A stretch of DNA of 64,000 bases from NCBI GenBank assembly GCA_028277725.1, contig JANQFX010000027.1:39410-103409 (forward strand), written 5' to 3'. The notes beneath the pieces are model-generated. The model saw nothing but the letters and a program-made list of their open reading frames with translations. It was not told the origin of the DNA and searched no databases. How positions within the stretch are numbered: position 1 is the first letter of the stretch; every line of letters starts with the position of its first letter. Made by a program: the position numbers and the translations under genes. Positions 16,589-25,620 of the stretch are shown one piece after another. This stretch comes from Thiohalocapsa sp. (GTDB lineage: Bacteria > Pseudomonadota > Gammaproteobacteria > Chromatiales > Chromatiaceae).

Positions 16589-18175
16589 ATGGAAATTGTT
16601 CTGGTAGCCGGCACAGGTTCCGCCGTCGTTACAGCGCTGATCACCGCGATGATCGTGCGGGTACGGTGTAACAAGCGTCTAAGTGCATTGTCGAGTCTGT
16701 ATGGGGAGGAGCAGAGCGTTCGGGCCTCGTTGGAGAAGTGTCAATCCGAACTCAAGGAGACGGACCAGCGCCTTTCGGAGGCGAAGACCGCAGCGCAAAA
16801 CAAGCTTGCGGTCTACGCTCAGGCGGTAGACCGAAAGAAGAGAGAGACTGACTCGCAGCTCAAGGCTTTCGACACAATTCAAGCTGACACGATTTCGAAA
16901 CGTCAGGCGCTACAGAGTGAGCTTGCCGCGCTTGAAGGCAACCTATCTACAGGGCGGGAGGCACTAGGAAACTTAGAGGAACGGACTCGACATCTGTTGG
17001 AAGTTGAGGCGCGTGCAACGGAAGTCGCGACGGAGTTACACGACCGTTTAGCCAAGCTCGAAAAGGTGAAAACAAAGATCGGGGAAGCGGAGGACGAGCT
17101 GTATGACTTGCAAAGCAAGCTTGACCTTTACACCCGAATCGACGAATTCGTTGGTTACGGTCTCTTTGAGGAGCCCGACTACCTGCATGAGATGCCAGAA
17201 CGCTATCAGGCCGAGATCAAGAAGGTTCGCGAGCAACAAAAAGTCGCGGTCAGGGAAAACAAAGCTGTCGAACTCCCGGATGATGTTCAGATAGACGGTA
17301 GCACAAAAACCGGGACCGCTGTATTGAAGGGGCAGGCGAACCTGGTGCTGAATGCGTTCAACCTAGAGTGCGATCTTCTCATAGGGAAGGTCAATCCGTC
17401 CAACTTCGACCGAACTCTCTATCAGATCGCCAAGAGGGCAGAGGGCATCGAGAAGCAGATGGTTTCCGTGCGTGCGGGGATAGCCCAAGCTTACGTGGAG
17501 CTTAAGCTTAAAGAATGCCGATTAGTTTACGAGCATGCGTTGCGCAAGGCGGAACGTGACGAGGCGAACCGGCTTGCACGCGAGCGTATCCGCGAAGAGG
17601 CGAAAGTTGCAAAGGAGTACGAGCAAGCTGTAGCAAAGGCGGAGAAGGAGGAGCGTGTCTATAAGGATCTGCTGGAGCAGGCACGACTGAAGCTCCAAAC
17701 GGCGCATCAAGATGAGAAAGCCGATCTCGAAGCAAAATTAATGGTGCTTGAATCGCAACTTAAGGAGGCGGGCGACGCTAAAGAGCGAGCTAAATCGATG
17801 GCGGAGCAGACGCGACGCGGCTTTATTTATGTCATCAGCAACGTTGGTTCGTTTGGCGAAGGTGTATATAAAATTGGCCTTACGCGGCGCTTGGACCCGA
17901 TGGACCGGATCAAAGAGCTTGGCGATGCAAGCGTTCCGTTCGGCTTCGACGTCCACGCGTTCGTTTACTCTGAGGATGCGCCGGCGATGGAGGCCGAATT
18001 GCACAGACGCTTCAACACGGCGCGGGTCAATGCGGTGAACCGGCGCAAGGAGTTTTTCACCGCTGATCTTGAGAAGATTCAAGCTGTGGTAGAAGAGTTG
18101 GCTGGGCAGGAAGCCGACTTCTTGATTAAACCGATGGCGGAGGAGTACTACGAATCGTTACGACTACAAGGGTGA
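16589..18175 (+). CDS. DUF4041-type coiled-coil protein with GIY-YIG (T5orf172) nuclease domain
   Basis: A 528-residue protein. One N-terminal membrane helix (residues 3-25) is followed by a long coiled coil (35-180), a globular DUF4041-like middle with FVGYGLFEEPDY (about 190-290), a second coiled coil (about 300-400) and a C-terminal GIY-YIG domain of the T5orf172 type (411-505). The latter shows FIYVISN, VYKIGLTRR, Arg in MDRIKEL, AELHRRF and catalytic-type Glu in RRKEFF. Such proteins recur in accessory islands and are thought to cut DNA; a role in defence is inference. It pairs with the small coiled-coil gene upstream. Confidence 0.8.
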   Translation: MEIVLVAGTGSAVVTALITAMIVRVRCNKRLSALSSLYGEEQSVRASLEKCQSELKETDQRLSEAKTAAQNKLAVYAQAVDRKKRETDSQLKAFDTIQADTISKRQALQSELAALEGNLSTGREALGNLEERTRHLLEVEARATEVATELHDRLAKLEKVKTKIGEAEDELYDLQSKLDLYTRIDEFVGYGLFEEPDYLHEMPERYQAEIKKVREQQKVAVRENKAVELPDDVQIDGSTKTGTAVLKGQANLVLNAFNLECDLLIGKVNPSNFDRTLYQIAKRAEGIEKQMVSVRAGIAQAYVELKLKECRLVYEHALRKAERDEANRLARERIREEAKVAKEYEQAVAKAEKEERVYKDLLEQARLKLQTAHQDEKADLEAKLMVLESQLKEAGDAKERAKSMAEQTRRGFIYVISNVGSFGEGVYKIGLTRRLDPMDRIKELGDASVPFGFDVHAFVYSEDAPAMEAELHRRFNTARVNAVNRRKEFFTADLEKIQAVVEELAGQEADFLIKPMAEEYYESLRLQG

Positions 18176-18469
18176 CGATAAGTAGAACGGTGGATTTTGC
18201 AGAGATGGCCTATACCGCTGGCGCCGGCCGTATTTGCCAGAAGCCTGCTCGCAGCATTAGAAGAAAAAGGGATACCACGCCGATCATCTCCGCGATCAGT
18301 CGGTCGCCCCTATCCTTGGCGCGGCTCGCAGCGGCGTTCGCGCTAGCGCTTCCGCGCTTTGGTCGAGCGATTGGCCAAGCCGCGGGGCCAATTAGGGGAA
18401 AGACCACGATATCAGCCGCGGACGGTTTTCGGCGCATGGATCGTGGACTCTGACTCACGAGATATTCGA

Positions 18470-19081
18470 ATGCCGAACCTTAGCTGCGCGTACTACAACA
18501 AGCACGCTCACACCTTCTTCGACGACACCGTCGAAGTCGACATGACCCCGCTCTATGGTCGCTTCCTGCCGCTGCTGGAGGACAGGTCCACGATCCTGGA
18601 CGCCGGCTGCGGCTCCGGCCGCGACGCGCTGGCGTTCGCCAAACTCGGTTACTCGGTGACCGCCTTCGACGCCTCCCCAGCCCTCGTCGCACTCGCGGAG
18701 CAGCACATCGGCCAGCCGGTGCAATGCCTGCGTTTCCAGGACCTGACCTGGCAGAGCGAGTTCGGCGGCATCTGGGCCTGCGCCAGCCTGTTGCATGTGC
18801 CGAGCGCGGAACTGCCGGACGTGATCGCCCGACTCCGCGCGGCGCTGAAGCCCGGCGGCATCCTCTACGCGTCCTTCAAGTACGGCAGCGGGGAGCGCGA
18901 GCACCGCGGCCGGCGCTTCACCGATCTGGATGAGCCGGGGCTGGCGGGCCTGTTGGATCAGGTGCCGGGCCTGGGGCCGGTGGAGACCTGGACCACGGAC
19001 GACCGGCGTCCGGGCCGCGAGGCCGAGCGCTGGCTGAATACGCTGTTGCGGAGAGCGCCGGGGCCTCGGATTAGCCTCTGA
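18470..19081 (+). CDS. Class I SAM-dependent methyltransferase
   Basis: A 203-residue Rossmann methyltransferase related to the TehB/type 11 group. SAM-binding motif I is DAGCGSGRD at about residue 43, followed by the acidic residue in VTAFDAS; the LKPGGILYASF strand is near 128. The substrate is unknown. ATG 18470 starts the conserved domain. The last 56 codons are duplicated 0.6 kb downstream (19519-19687) and, more degenerate, near 20591. The 294 bases before it contain no supported gene. Confidence 0.8.
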   Translation: MPNLSCAYYNKHAHTFFDDTVEVDMTPLYGRFLPLLEDRSTILDAGCGSGRDALAFAKLGYSVTAFDASPALVALAEQHIGQPVQCLRFQDLTWQSEFGGIWACASLLHVPSAELPDVIARLRAALKPGGILYASFKYGSGEREHRGRRFTDLDEPGLAGLLDQVPGLGPVETWTTDDRRPGREAERWLNTLLRRAPGPRISL

Positions 19082-19230
19082 CCATGGAGGGCATCGTCGC
19101 CATGGCTTCAGCGGCTACTCGCGTCGGTTCGCGGCGGCGACCGGTGGCAGCAGAACGTCTTTGGGTGTGTGCCGTGGTATATGCTTTGGCCTCAGGCTTT
19201 GCACAAGCATGCGTATCCGGGGAGATTCAT

Positions 19231-19434
19231 ATGGCTGCACGCGAGCAGTACGTTGTCGACGAGGCCGGCAAGCGCACAGCAGTCCTTGTCCCGCTTGACG
19301 AGTGGGAGCGCATCCAGGCTGCGCTGGAAGAGCTGGCGGACGTCCGAGCCTATGACGAGGCGAAGCGCCATCCTTCTGATCCAGTTCCTTTCGAGCAGGC
19401 GATGGCCGAGATCGAGGCGAAAGCCGGGAATTGA
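19231..19434 (+). CDS. Type II antitoxin, RelB/Phd-like
   Basis: A 67-residue antitoxin. The N-terminus (YVVDEAGKRTAVLVPLDEWERI) is the DNA-binding-type beta/helix unit of the RelB/YefM-like group, and the acidic C-terminus is the toxin-wrapping tail. ATG 19231 was preferred over farther starts because it begins the conserved part. Its toxin gene follows 21 bases later but is truncated, so the antitoxin is an orphan. Confidence 0.7.
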   Translation: MAAREQYVVDEAGKRTAVLVPLDEWERIQAALEELADVRAYDEAKRHPSDPVPFEQAMAEIEAKAGN

Positions 19435-19455
19435 TCGGGGCTCAGGGAGGTGGCA

Positions 19456-19569
19456 ATGGCGAGCTGGGAACTGGTCATCGAACGCCGCGCTCAGAAGGCG
19501 CTGGCACGCATCGAGAAGCGGCAGCGGGGAGCGCGAGCACCACGGCGGGCGCTTCACCGATCTGGATGA
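19456..19569 (+). pseudogene. RelE-like toxin truncated by a duplicated methyltransferase fragment
   Basis: The first 23 residues (MASWELVIERRAQKALARIE and following) are a RelE/ParE toxin N-terminus. From base 19519 the sequence switches to a near-copy of the 3' end of the upstream methyltransferase, in a different frame, and stops at 19567-19569. The catalytic part of the toxin is gone. Confidence 0.7.
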
Positions 19570-19690
19570 GCCGAGGCTGCCGGGCCTGTTGGACCAGGTG
19601 CCGGGCCTGGAGCCGGTGGAAACTTGGACCACCGGCGACCGGCGTCCGGGCCGCGAGGCGGAGCGCTGGCTGAATACGCTGCTGCGACAC
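19519..19690 (+). repeat. Duplicated 3' end of the methyltransferase gene
   Basis: 19519-19687 matches 18883-19051 without indels over 169 bases, differing at roughly a dozen positions. The translated piece (DLDEPRLPGLLDQVPG and so on) still ends in a stop at 19693. Similarity begins abruptly at GGCAGCGGGGAGCGCGAGCA, inside the toxin gene. Confidence 0.85.
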
Positions 19691-19702
19691 TGAGTCTGAG
19701 AT

Positions 19703-19996
19703 TCACGCCGCCTTGTCTGCGTGCAGACGGATACCTAACGCCGCGAAAATACGCAACACCTCGCCGAACGGAGTGCTGGAGTCCGCTGCGAGTAAGTCAC
19801 GAAGCTGAGCCGGGGCCAGCCCCGCCCGCTCTGCGACAGCATCTACTCCCTTCGCGCGCGCGATGGTTTCGAGTGCGCGGATGATGAATCCAGCGTCGGC
19901 ACCCGCCTCTTCAAAGCAGGCATCGAGGTAGGCGGCGATATCTTCATCGGTCCGCAGATACTCCGCGGAATCCCAGGGTGTGAACGGTTCGGTCAT
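19703..19996 (-). CDS. Antitoxin, HigA-like addiction module antidote
   Basis: A 97-residue helix-turn-helix antitoxin of the addiction-module antidote family. N-terminal FTPWDSAEYLRTDEDIAAYL is typical of the group, and the HTH lies at about residues 50-80 (ERAGLAPAQLRDLLA). It likely represses its own operon and neutralises the toxin encoded just upstream. Its ATG overlaps the toxin stop by 4 bases. Confidence 0.8.
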   Translation of the reverse strand: MTEPFTPWDSAEYLRTDEDIAAYLDACFEEAGADAGFIIRALETIARAKGVDAVAERAGLAPAQLRDLLAADSSTPFGEVLRIFAALGIRLHADKAA

Positions 19997-20298
19997 GGGT
20001 GTGCCTTCAGCCAATCTTGGGCGATTCGCCTCGCCGATTCGATGCTCTTTGTCTGGTCGCGCTTGTCGCCACCGCACAACAGGATGATCAGGGCGGTGCC
20101 GCGCTGCATGAAGTAGACGCGGTAGCCAGGGCCGTAGTGGATGCGCATCTCGCTCAGACCACCACCAACCGGTTTGGCGTCGCCTAGATTCCCTTCGGCC
20201 ATCCGATCAATCCGCGCGACGATCCGTGCCCGCGCTCGAGCATCCCGAAGGCTCTGAAGCCAGCGCTTGAAGGTTGTGCTTTGTTGAACCTCGATCAC
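19993..20298 (-). CDS. Toxin, RelE/HigB-like addiction module killer protein
   Basis: A 101-residue RelE-superfamily mRNA interferase. It has the family blocks TTFKRWLQSLRD, MRIHYGPGYRVYF and LLCGGDKRDQ. The start is GTG 20298 (VIEVQQST), the normal N-terminus; the longer upstream frame has no family similarity. Toxin precedes antitoxin, and the overlap is ATGA-type. The locus looks complete. Confidence 0.8.
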   Translation of the reverse strand: MIEVQQSTTFKRWLQSLRDARARARIVARIDRMAEGNLGDAKPVGGGLSEMRIHYGPGYRVYFMQRGTALIILLCGGDKRDQTKSIESARRIAQDWLKAHP

Positions 20299-20323
20299 GG
20301 GCGCGGTTGGCCCCTCGCTTTGC

Positions 20324-20557
20324 TCAGTCGGTCGCGATGCCGAGGCGACTGAAGTATCGCGCGACGGCTTCAACGGCCGAGCCTCGCAGGCGCTCCCGAT
20401 CAGCCAGCGAGAGCTTAGGCCAGAGCACCGAAGCAAACCGCAACCGCGATGCATCCCGATCGTACTGCAAGAACCCCCGCTGCGCGAACTTCTTGAACGG
20501 CATGGTCAGAATCAACTGGCGGATGTCGGTCTCGGGCAGCTCGTCGACACGGGCCAT
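20324..20557 (-). pseudogene. C-terminal fragment of an unrecognised protein
   Basis: About 77 residues (MARVDELPETDIRQLILTMP, then FAQRGFLQYDRD and a final helix with SAVEAVARYFSRLG). It reads like the last domain of a larger enzyme, but the upstream part is missing: the preceding sequence soon becomes a degenerate piece of the methyltransferase repeat. No family can be named. Confidence 0.4.
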
Positions 20558-20590
20558 GCGGGCGCCAGGCTTCTCGACCCCAAGCCACGG

Positions 20591-20645
20591 GCGACTGGCG
20601 TCCGGGCCGCGAGTGGGGAGTGCTGGGTAAACAGGATGCTGCGCA
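20591..20645 (+). repeat. Third, degenerate copy of the methyltransferase 3' fragment
   Basis: GCGACTGGCGTCCGGGCCGC and the following bases match the GACCGGCGTCCGGGCCGCGAG stretch of the methyltransferase gene (about 18993) and its copy (about 19640), with more mismatches and small gaps. The region 20558-20736 holds no gene. Confidence 0.45.
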
Positions 20646-20736
20646 GGAAGGCGGTGGCCTGGGCCATTGCCTGACCATGCCATTGCGTCAGTGCCTTGGC
20701 GTGGAGGGCGGTCCGCAGCGGTGGAACAACACCGCA

Positions 20737-23700
20737 CTAGGCGGCCAACCGGACCACGTTGACCCCACCCGGCAACACGTCCCCGGCGAGCGCCGCCAAA
20801 TGCTCGTGATGGGTCAGAAACAGCACCTGGGTGCGGCGCGACAGGTGCGCCAGGGCAGCTAGGCCGGCCGCGGCGCGGCGGTCGTCCCAGTTGATGAATA
20901 GGTCGTCGGCGATGAAGGGCATGGGGCTCGCCTGCTGCAAATGCAGTTCCATGGCGGCGAGGCGCAGAGCCAGGTAGAGCTGATCGCGGCTGCCGTCGCT
21001 GAGTCCGTCGATGCCGACCCGCTCGCCGTCCGGCCGTCGACCGTGCAGCGTCGGGGCCTCGCCCTCGTAGTCCACCACCAGCCGCTCGAAGGAACCCAGG
21101 GTCAGGTCGGCAAAGATCTCGCCGGCTCGCGCCAGCATGGGGCCTTGGCGCTGTTCCCGGTAGCGCTCGATGGCCCACCGCAAGAGCCGCGCGGCGGTAT
21201 AGGTGCGAAGGTAGCGCTCCACCGCGTTGCCCATGCGCGCCAAGGCCTCTTGGCGGCGCGCCTCGGCGCGGGCGGCGTCGTCTTGACCCGCGATGCGGTC
21301 GAGTTCCGCCTGGGCCTTGGTCGACGCGGCGGCGTTCTCCCGCTGCTGCGCCATCAGGGCGCTCAAGTCTTGCTGCAGGATCTCGAGTTGACCGGGGATG
21401 GCGCCCGAATCCAGTTCGGCAAGCTCGGCCTCCAATCGATCCCGCGGGATGCCGTCCGCGGCTTGCGCGAGATTGGTCTTGAGTTGCTCGATGTCGTGGG
21501 CGAGGGTCCGCGCGTTGTCGGACCGCCGGATGGCCTCGCGCAAGGCGTCGTTGTCGTCGGCACCCGCCTGCGCCAGCAACGGCTGCAATTCCGCCTTGGC
21601 CTGCGCCTGCGCGCGGGCCTCGCGCTCCGCCTCCCGGCGTGCCGCGTCGATCTCGCCGCTGAGGCGTTCGCGATCGCGTGCGTCGCGCTGCGCCTGTGCC
21701 AGGCGCTCGTTCAGGACGCGGGCGATGTCCGCGGGCGGGCCGTCGGACAGGCCTGGATCCAGGTCCGCGGCAAGGGCGAGGGCCGCATCCGCAAACCGTT
21801 GCAGATCGCGTTCCATGGGCCGGATGCGGGCATTCATGAGTTCTTGGCGCTTGGCCAGGTGCTGATCCATGTCGGACAGCGTGGCGAGGGCCTGTTCCGC
21901 CGCCTCGATGCCGGTTTCCGCGGGCAGGTTCAGCGCGCCGAGGCAGTTCCGCCAGTCTTCTTGCCAGCGCGCCAGCCGCTCGGCGGCCTGATTCAGCGCA
22001 TCCTCCAGAGTCGCCAGCAGCGCCGCGGCATTGTCCCGTTCCTCGCGCAAGGAATCGCCCCAGGTTCGGACCCGGCTGGCCTGCTCCGTCAAATCGGCAG
22101 CCTGCCGCACAATTGCGTTGAGATCCGCGCCAGAGGGTGCCGCCGACGGCAGCGCCTTGGAGAGCTTCGCGCCGGCATCTGCGACCCGACGCCGCAGGCC
22201 CTCCAGCTCCGCCCTAGCATCCGCCAGGTGCTCGTCGGCGCTGAGGACTTGCTCGCGTGCAGTGCACCAGGAGCCCATCTGCTCCAGGGTCATGTCGGAC
22301 AGGCCCAGTGCCTGCATCCGTGCGGCCCAGTGCGACTGGGCGTCGGCAAGCGCTTTATCCACGCCGTCCGCATGGTCGCGGGCCGCACCGAGGCGCAGAC
22401 GCAGGCGCTCCAGCTCCTGTTGCTTCGACTGGAGGGCGGCGGCTTCTTCCGCCGTGTCGTGGCGGCGGTCTGCCAAGCGGTCGGACTCGCCGAGCAGGTG
22501 CTCATAGGGGTCGGCGGCATGCTCCAGCGTTTGCGCGCCCGCCCGAATCTGTTGCCAAAGGCCGTCGCGCGCCTGCCGGGCCGCGAGTAGCTCCTGCAAC
22601 GAAACGGGCTGGTGTGCCGCCTGGTACTGCTGGACCGCCAGCGCAAGCTCGGCAATGCGCGCCTCATGCTCGCGGATGTCCTGCCGCTGGCGCTCGGCTT
22701 CGCCTGTCAGCCTGTCAAGGGTTTGCCTGAGCGAGTCCAGCTCCGCGCTCGTCGGCGGCTGCAAGCCCCGCAGTTGTCTTGGATCTTTCCGCCACGGGCC
22801 GAGTCCGTCGATGGCACGGGCCAAGGCGCGCTCGGCTCGGGTCGCGGCCTCCGCCAGCCGCTTCTCCTGGGCGTTCGCATCGCCGAGGGCTCGGGCCTCC
22901 GCCAGCGCCGCGGCCAAGCCGTCGGGCAGCTCGGCGGCGGGGAGTCCGGACAGCCGCTGCTCGATGCGCCTGAGTTCCTGCGCCTTGGCGTCTCTGGCCT
23001 CGCGGGCGCTTCGCAGGGTTTGGGCGCACTTGTCGTGGTCGCGGATCAGGGCGGCGGCGTTGTCGCGCAGCACCCCCGACGGCAGACTTGCAGCCAGGGT
23101 TTGCTCGTCCGACACCGACCAACCGAGGCGCCTCGTCAGGCCTTCCAGCGTCTTCCAATGCGCCCTCGCCTCTTCGCGGCGTTTGTCCACATCGGCGGCG
23201 TGATGGCGCACCTGCTCGCGCCCGGCCGCCAGGGCTTGGATGTCCTGCTCGCGGGACAGCAAGGCTGCGTCGATGCGGATGGCGTCCCGGGCCTCGGTCT
23301 TATCCATCGCCTGCTTCTCGAGTAGCCGACGGGCGCTGGCCGCGAGGGCATCCATCCGCTCGGCCTCTTGCAGCCGGTTCGCGGCCTCCTCGGGCAGCAA
23401 GCGCACCCGCCCCAAGGCGTTCATGGCTGCTTCCTGCTCGCGCAGTCGCTGCAAGACCGGCGCCGTCCGCCGCGCCCGCTCCAGCCGCGAGCGCCGCTGG
23501 GCCAGCTCCTCGGCGCGGGCGTGCAGTGCATCCGCCTCTTGGCGAAGCTGCTCGACGGCCTGGTGGGCCTCGGTCCACACCTTGGTGTGGACGGTGCTCG
23601 CCTTTAGCGCCGCCTTGGCCTCGTCCAGCTCCGCCGCGGCGATGTAGTACTCGCGATCGGACGACTTGCGCCGCGCCCAGAGCTTGTCGGCCTCGGCCTC

Positions 23701-24192
23701 CAGCGCGTCGCGCAGGTTGCCGAAACCCTCGATGCCGGCGGAGGCCTGGAACAGGATCTGGCCCAGGTCGCTGCCGGCGTCCAGGATGTCCTGCCCGCCC
23801 TGCACCAAACGGTCGTGGTCGAGGCCGAACATCTGCTCGAAAAAGCCCCGCTCCCTGTCGCCGGTGAAGGGCACCAAGGCCGCATCGGGCAACACCCCGT
23901 CTTCAGGATCGCGCAGCGTCCGCACCCGACCTTTAACGCGTTGGAAATCCAGCACCTCGCCATCCTGCTCCAGCAGCGCCCCGAGACGCATTTCGGAGTA
24001 GGCATGGCGGAAGTTGTAGCGGGATCTGGTCTCGATGCCGAACAATAGGTCCAGTACGGCATTGCGCAGGGTGGATTTGCCCGCCTCGTTGGGGCCGACC
24101 AAGACGTGTAGGTCCTGCTCCGAGCGCGGCAGCGCCAAGGGCTTGCCGGTGAAATGCCCGTAGCGGGTGAGATCGAGCCGTGCGATGCGCAT
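20737..24192 (-). CDS. YhaN-like SMC/Rad50-type ATPase
   Basis: A 1151-residue AAA ATPase. Walker A GPNEAGKST is at residues 33-41. A very long Ala/Arg/Glu/Leu coiled-coil region follows (about 170-1000), then the C-terminal half of the ABC head with signature LSDGSRDQLYLALR and Walker B FIADDLFINWDD. It is the partner of the metallophosphoesterase encoded 9 bases upstream, forming a pair of the YhaO/YhaN (SbcDC-like) type that processes DNA ends. Overall length and order match the family. It borders decayed DNA at its 3' end. Confidence 0.85.
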   Translation of the reverse strand: MRIARLDLTRYGHFTGKPLALPRSEQDLHVLVGPNEAGKSTLRNAVLDLLFGIETRSRYNFRHAYSEMRLGALLEQDGEVLDFQRVKGRVRTLRDPEDGVLPDAALVPFTGDRERGFFEQMFGLDHDRLVQGGQDILDAGSDLGQILFQASAGIEGFGNLRDALEAEADKLWARRKSSDREYYIAAAELDEAKAALKASTVHTKVWTEAHQAVEQLRQEADALHARAEELAQRRSRLERARRTAPVLQRLREQEAAMNALGRVRLLPEEAANRLQEAERMDALAASARRLLEKQAMDKTEARDAIRIDAALLSREQDIQALAAGREQVRHHAADVDKRREEARAHWKTLEGLTRRLGWSVSDEQTLAASLPSGVLRDNAAALIRDHDKCAQTLRSAREARDAKAQELRRIEQRLSGLPAAELPDGLAAALAEARALGDANAQEKRLAEAATRAERALARAIDGLGPWRKDPRQLRGLQPPTSAELDSLRQTLDRLTGEAERQRQDIREHEARIAELALAVQQYQAAHQPVSLQELLAARQARDGLWQQIRAGAQTLEHAADPYEHLLGESDRLADRRHDTAEEAAALQSKQQELERLRLRLGAARDHADGVDKALADAQSHWAARMQALGLSDMTLEQMGSWCTAREQVLSADEHLADARAELEGLRRRVADAGAKLSKALPSAAPSGADLNAIVRQAADLTEQASRVRTWGDSLREERDNAAALLATLEDALNQAAERLARWQEDWRNCLGALNLPAETGIEAAEQALATLSDMDQHLAKRQELMNARIRPMERDLQRFADAALALAADLDPGLSDGPPADIARVLNERLAQAQRDARDRERLSGEIDAARREAEREARAQAQAKAELQPLLAQAGADDNDALREAIRRSDNARTLAHDIEQLKTNLAQAADGIPRDRLEAELAELDSGAIPGQLEILQQDLSALMAQQRENAAASTKAQAELDRIAGQDDAARAEARRQEALARMGNAVERYLRTYTAARLLRWAIERYREQRQGPMLARAGEIFADLTLGSFERLVVDYEGEAPTLHGRRPDGERVGIDGLSDGSRDQLYLALRLAAMELHLQQASPMPFIADDLFINWDDRRAAAGLAALAHLSRRTQVLFLTHHEHLAALAGDVLPGGVNVVRLAA

Positions 24193-24201
24193 GCCGCTGC
24201 C

Positions 24202-25455
24202 TCAGTCCTTGGTCGCGAGTCGGGCGATGAGGCTGGGGGCGACCTCGCGGATCAAGTCGCCCAGCTCGCCGTCGCGGATGCGGTTCAGCTCCGGGAGGGT
24301 CTGCGCCAACTCCCGCGGCGCCTTGTCCAGCAGCGGGCGCAGCGCGCCGGTCATGTCCGCGACCAGTTCCGCATCGTCCGGGGCTGCGTCCAGCAGGGTC
24401 GCGAGCTCGCCCAAAGCGTCGGCGCGGGCGCGCAGGACCTCGCCGGTCTGCGGCGGAGCGGTGTCCACCCGCACCTTCTCCACCCAAAGCCGATCCTGGC
24501 CGATGGCAGCAGCCTGAGACAGGACCTCTGCGCGCAGCTGTGCCTCGCGGCCGAACAGCTCGCCGTGGGCCTGTGTCCGTCCGTGCAGCCGCACCCGCAC
24601 CGCTAGGGGCAGTTCCGGTTGCTCGTCCAATAGGCCCTCGAAGCCTTTGCCGACCCTGCGCGCCACATCGTCCAGATCCTCGGCGCCGCCGACATCGAGC
24701 TGTAAGACCTCCCAGCGCAACACCTCCACCGGCAGGCGCTCGACCTGCCGCACGCCGGTCTCGTCCGCTTGCACGAGCACCGCCCCGCGCAGGCCGCATT
24801 CGCGCACATGGCGACCCTGTAGGTTGCCGGGGAACACCACCCAGGGGTTCTGGTGCAGCACCGCGAACTCATGCACATGGCCCAGCGCCCAGTAGTCGTA
24901 GCCGCGGGCGATCAGCTCCGCCAGGCTGCAGGGCGCGTAGTGCGCATGGGCGGCGTTGCCCTCCAGGGCCGTGTGCAGCACGCCGATGTTGAGCAGGCCG
25001 GGCAGCGGATCCGGGTAGCCGGCGGCGAGGTTGTCCGTCGTCGCCGCATGGCGGAAGCTCTGCCCGTGCAGGGCCACGCCGAGTTCGTCCAGGCGAAAGG
25101 TGGTCGGGCGCCTGCTGTCGAACCGCTGCACGTTGTCCGGCAGCAGCAGACGCCGGGTCATGTCCGATTCGGCATCATGATTGCCGAACAGCACATAGAC
25201 CGGGATCCCCGCCTGCTTCAGCCGGCCCATTTCGCGGCTGAAGAAGAGCCCGGTGTTGAAGTCTTTCCAGGAGCCGTCGTAGAGGTCGCCCGCAATGACC
25301 ATGAAGGCCACGGCCTCATCGATGGCCTCGTCGACCAGCCGCGAGAAGGCGCGCCGGGTCGCGGTGCGGAGCAGCTCCACGGGCGCGTCGGGATAGGCGG
25401 TCAGCCCCGACAGGGGGCTGTCCAGATGGATGTCGGCGGCGTGGATGAACTTCAT
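24202..25455 (-). CDS. YhaO-like DNA repair exonuclease (metallophosphoesterase)
   Basis: A 417-residue calcineurin-like nuclease. The metal motifs are all visible: ADIHLD (residues 7-12), GDLYDG, GNHDAE and LGHVHEF. The C-terminal 200 residues form the capping/partner-binding part. ATG 25455 starts right at the conserved MKFIHAADIHLDSPL; longer starts add only Pro/Arg-rich codons. It forms an operon with the ATPase downstream and likely cuts DNA in complex with it. Confidence 0.87.
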   Translation of the reverse strand: MKFIHAADIHLDSPLSGLTAYPDAPVELLRTATRRAFSRLVDEAIDEAVAFMVIAGDLYDGSWKDFNTGLFFSREMGRLKQAGIPVYVLFGNHDAESDMTRRLLLPDNVQRFDSRRPTTFRLDELGVALHGQSFRHAATTDNLAAGYPDPLPGLLNIGVLHTALEGNAAHAHYAPCSLAELIARGYDYWALGHVHEFAVLHQNPWVVFPGNLQGRHVRECGLRGAVLVQADETGVRQVERLPVEVLRWEVLQLDVGGAEDLDDVARRVGKGFEGLLDEQPELPLAVRVRLHGRTQAHGELFGREAQLRAEVLSQAAAIGQDRLWVEKVRVDTAPPQTGEVLRARADALGELATLLDAAPDDAELVADMTGALRPLLDKAPRELAQTLPELNRIRDGELGDLIREVAPSLIARLATKD

Positions 25456-25527
25456 GGTCGGCCTAGGCTCGGGTCGCACCGGACCGCTCATCGTAGGCGT
25501 GCCGCATCACGTTCGGATACCGGCTCA

Positions 25528-25590
25528 GCCGACGTTGGCCTCGGCGGCGCGGATGGCCAGTCGGCGATGAAGTTCGGGGGGTGATGCGTA
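25528..25590 (-). pseudogene. hicB C-terminal fragment, copy 2
   Basis: About 63 bases nearly identical to the end of the intact hicB gene just upstream (RITPELHRRLAIRAAEAN region), with an indel near 25580. It is a tandem duplicate remnant. Confidence 0.6.
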
Positions 25591-25620
25591 ACTGTTGGGT
25601 CCCGGATGATTCCAGACCAA

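Noticed and set aside
18172..18453. Small open frame between the GIY-YIG gene and the methyltransferase
   Set aside because: No ribosome binding site, no family, low-complexity composition, and it includes repeat-like GGGGAAAGACCACG sequence.
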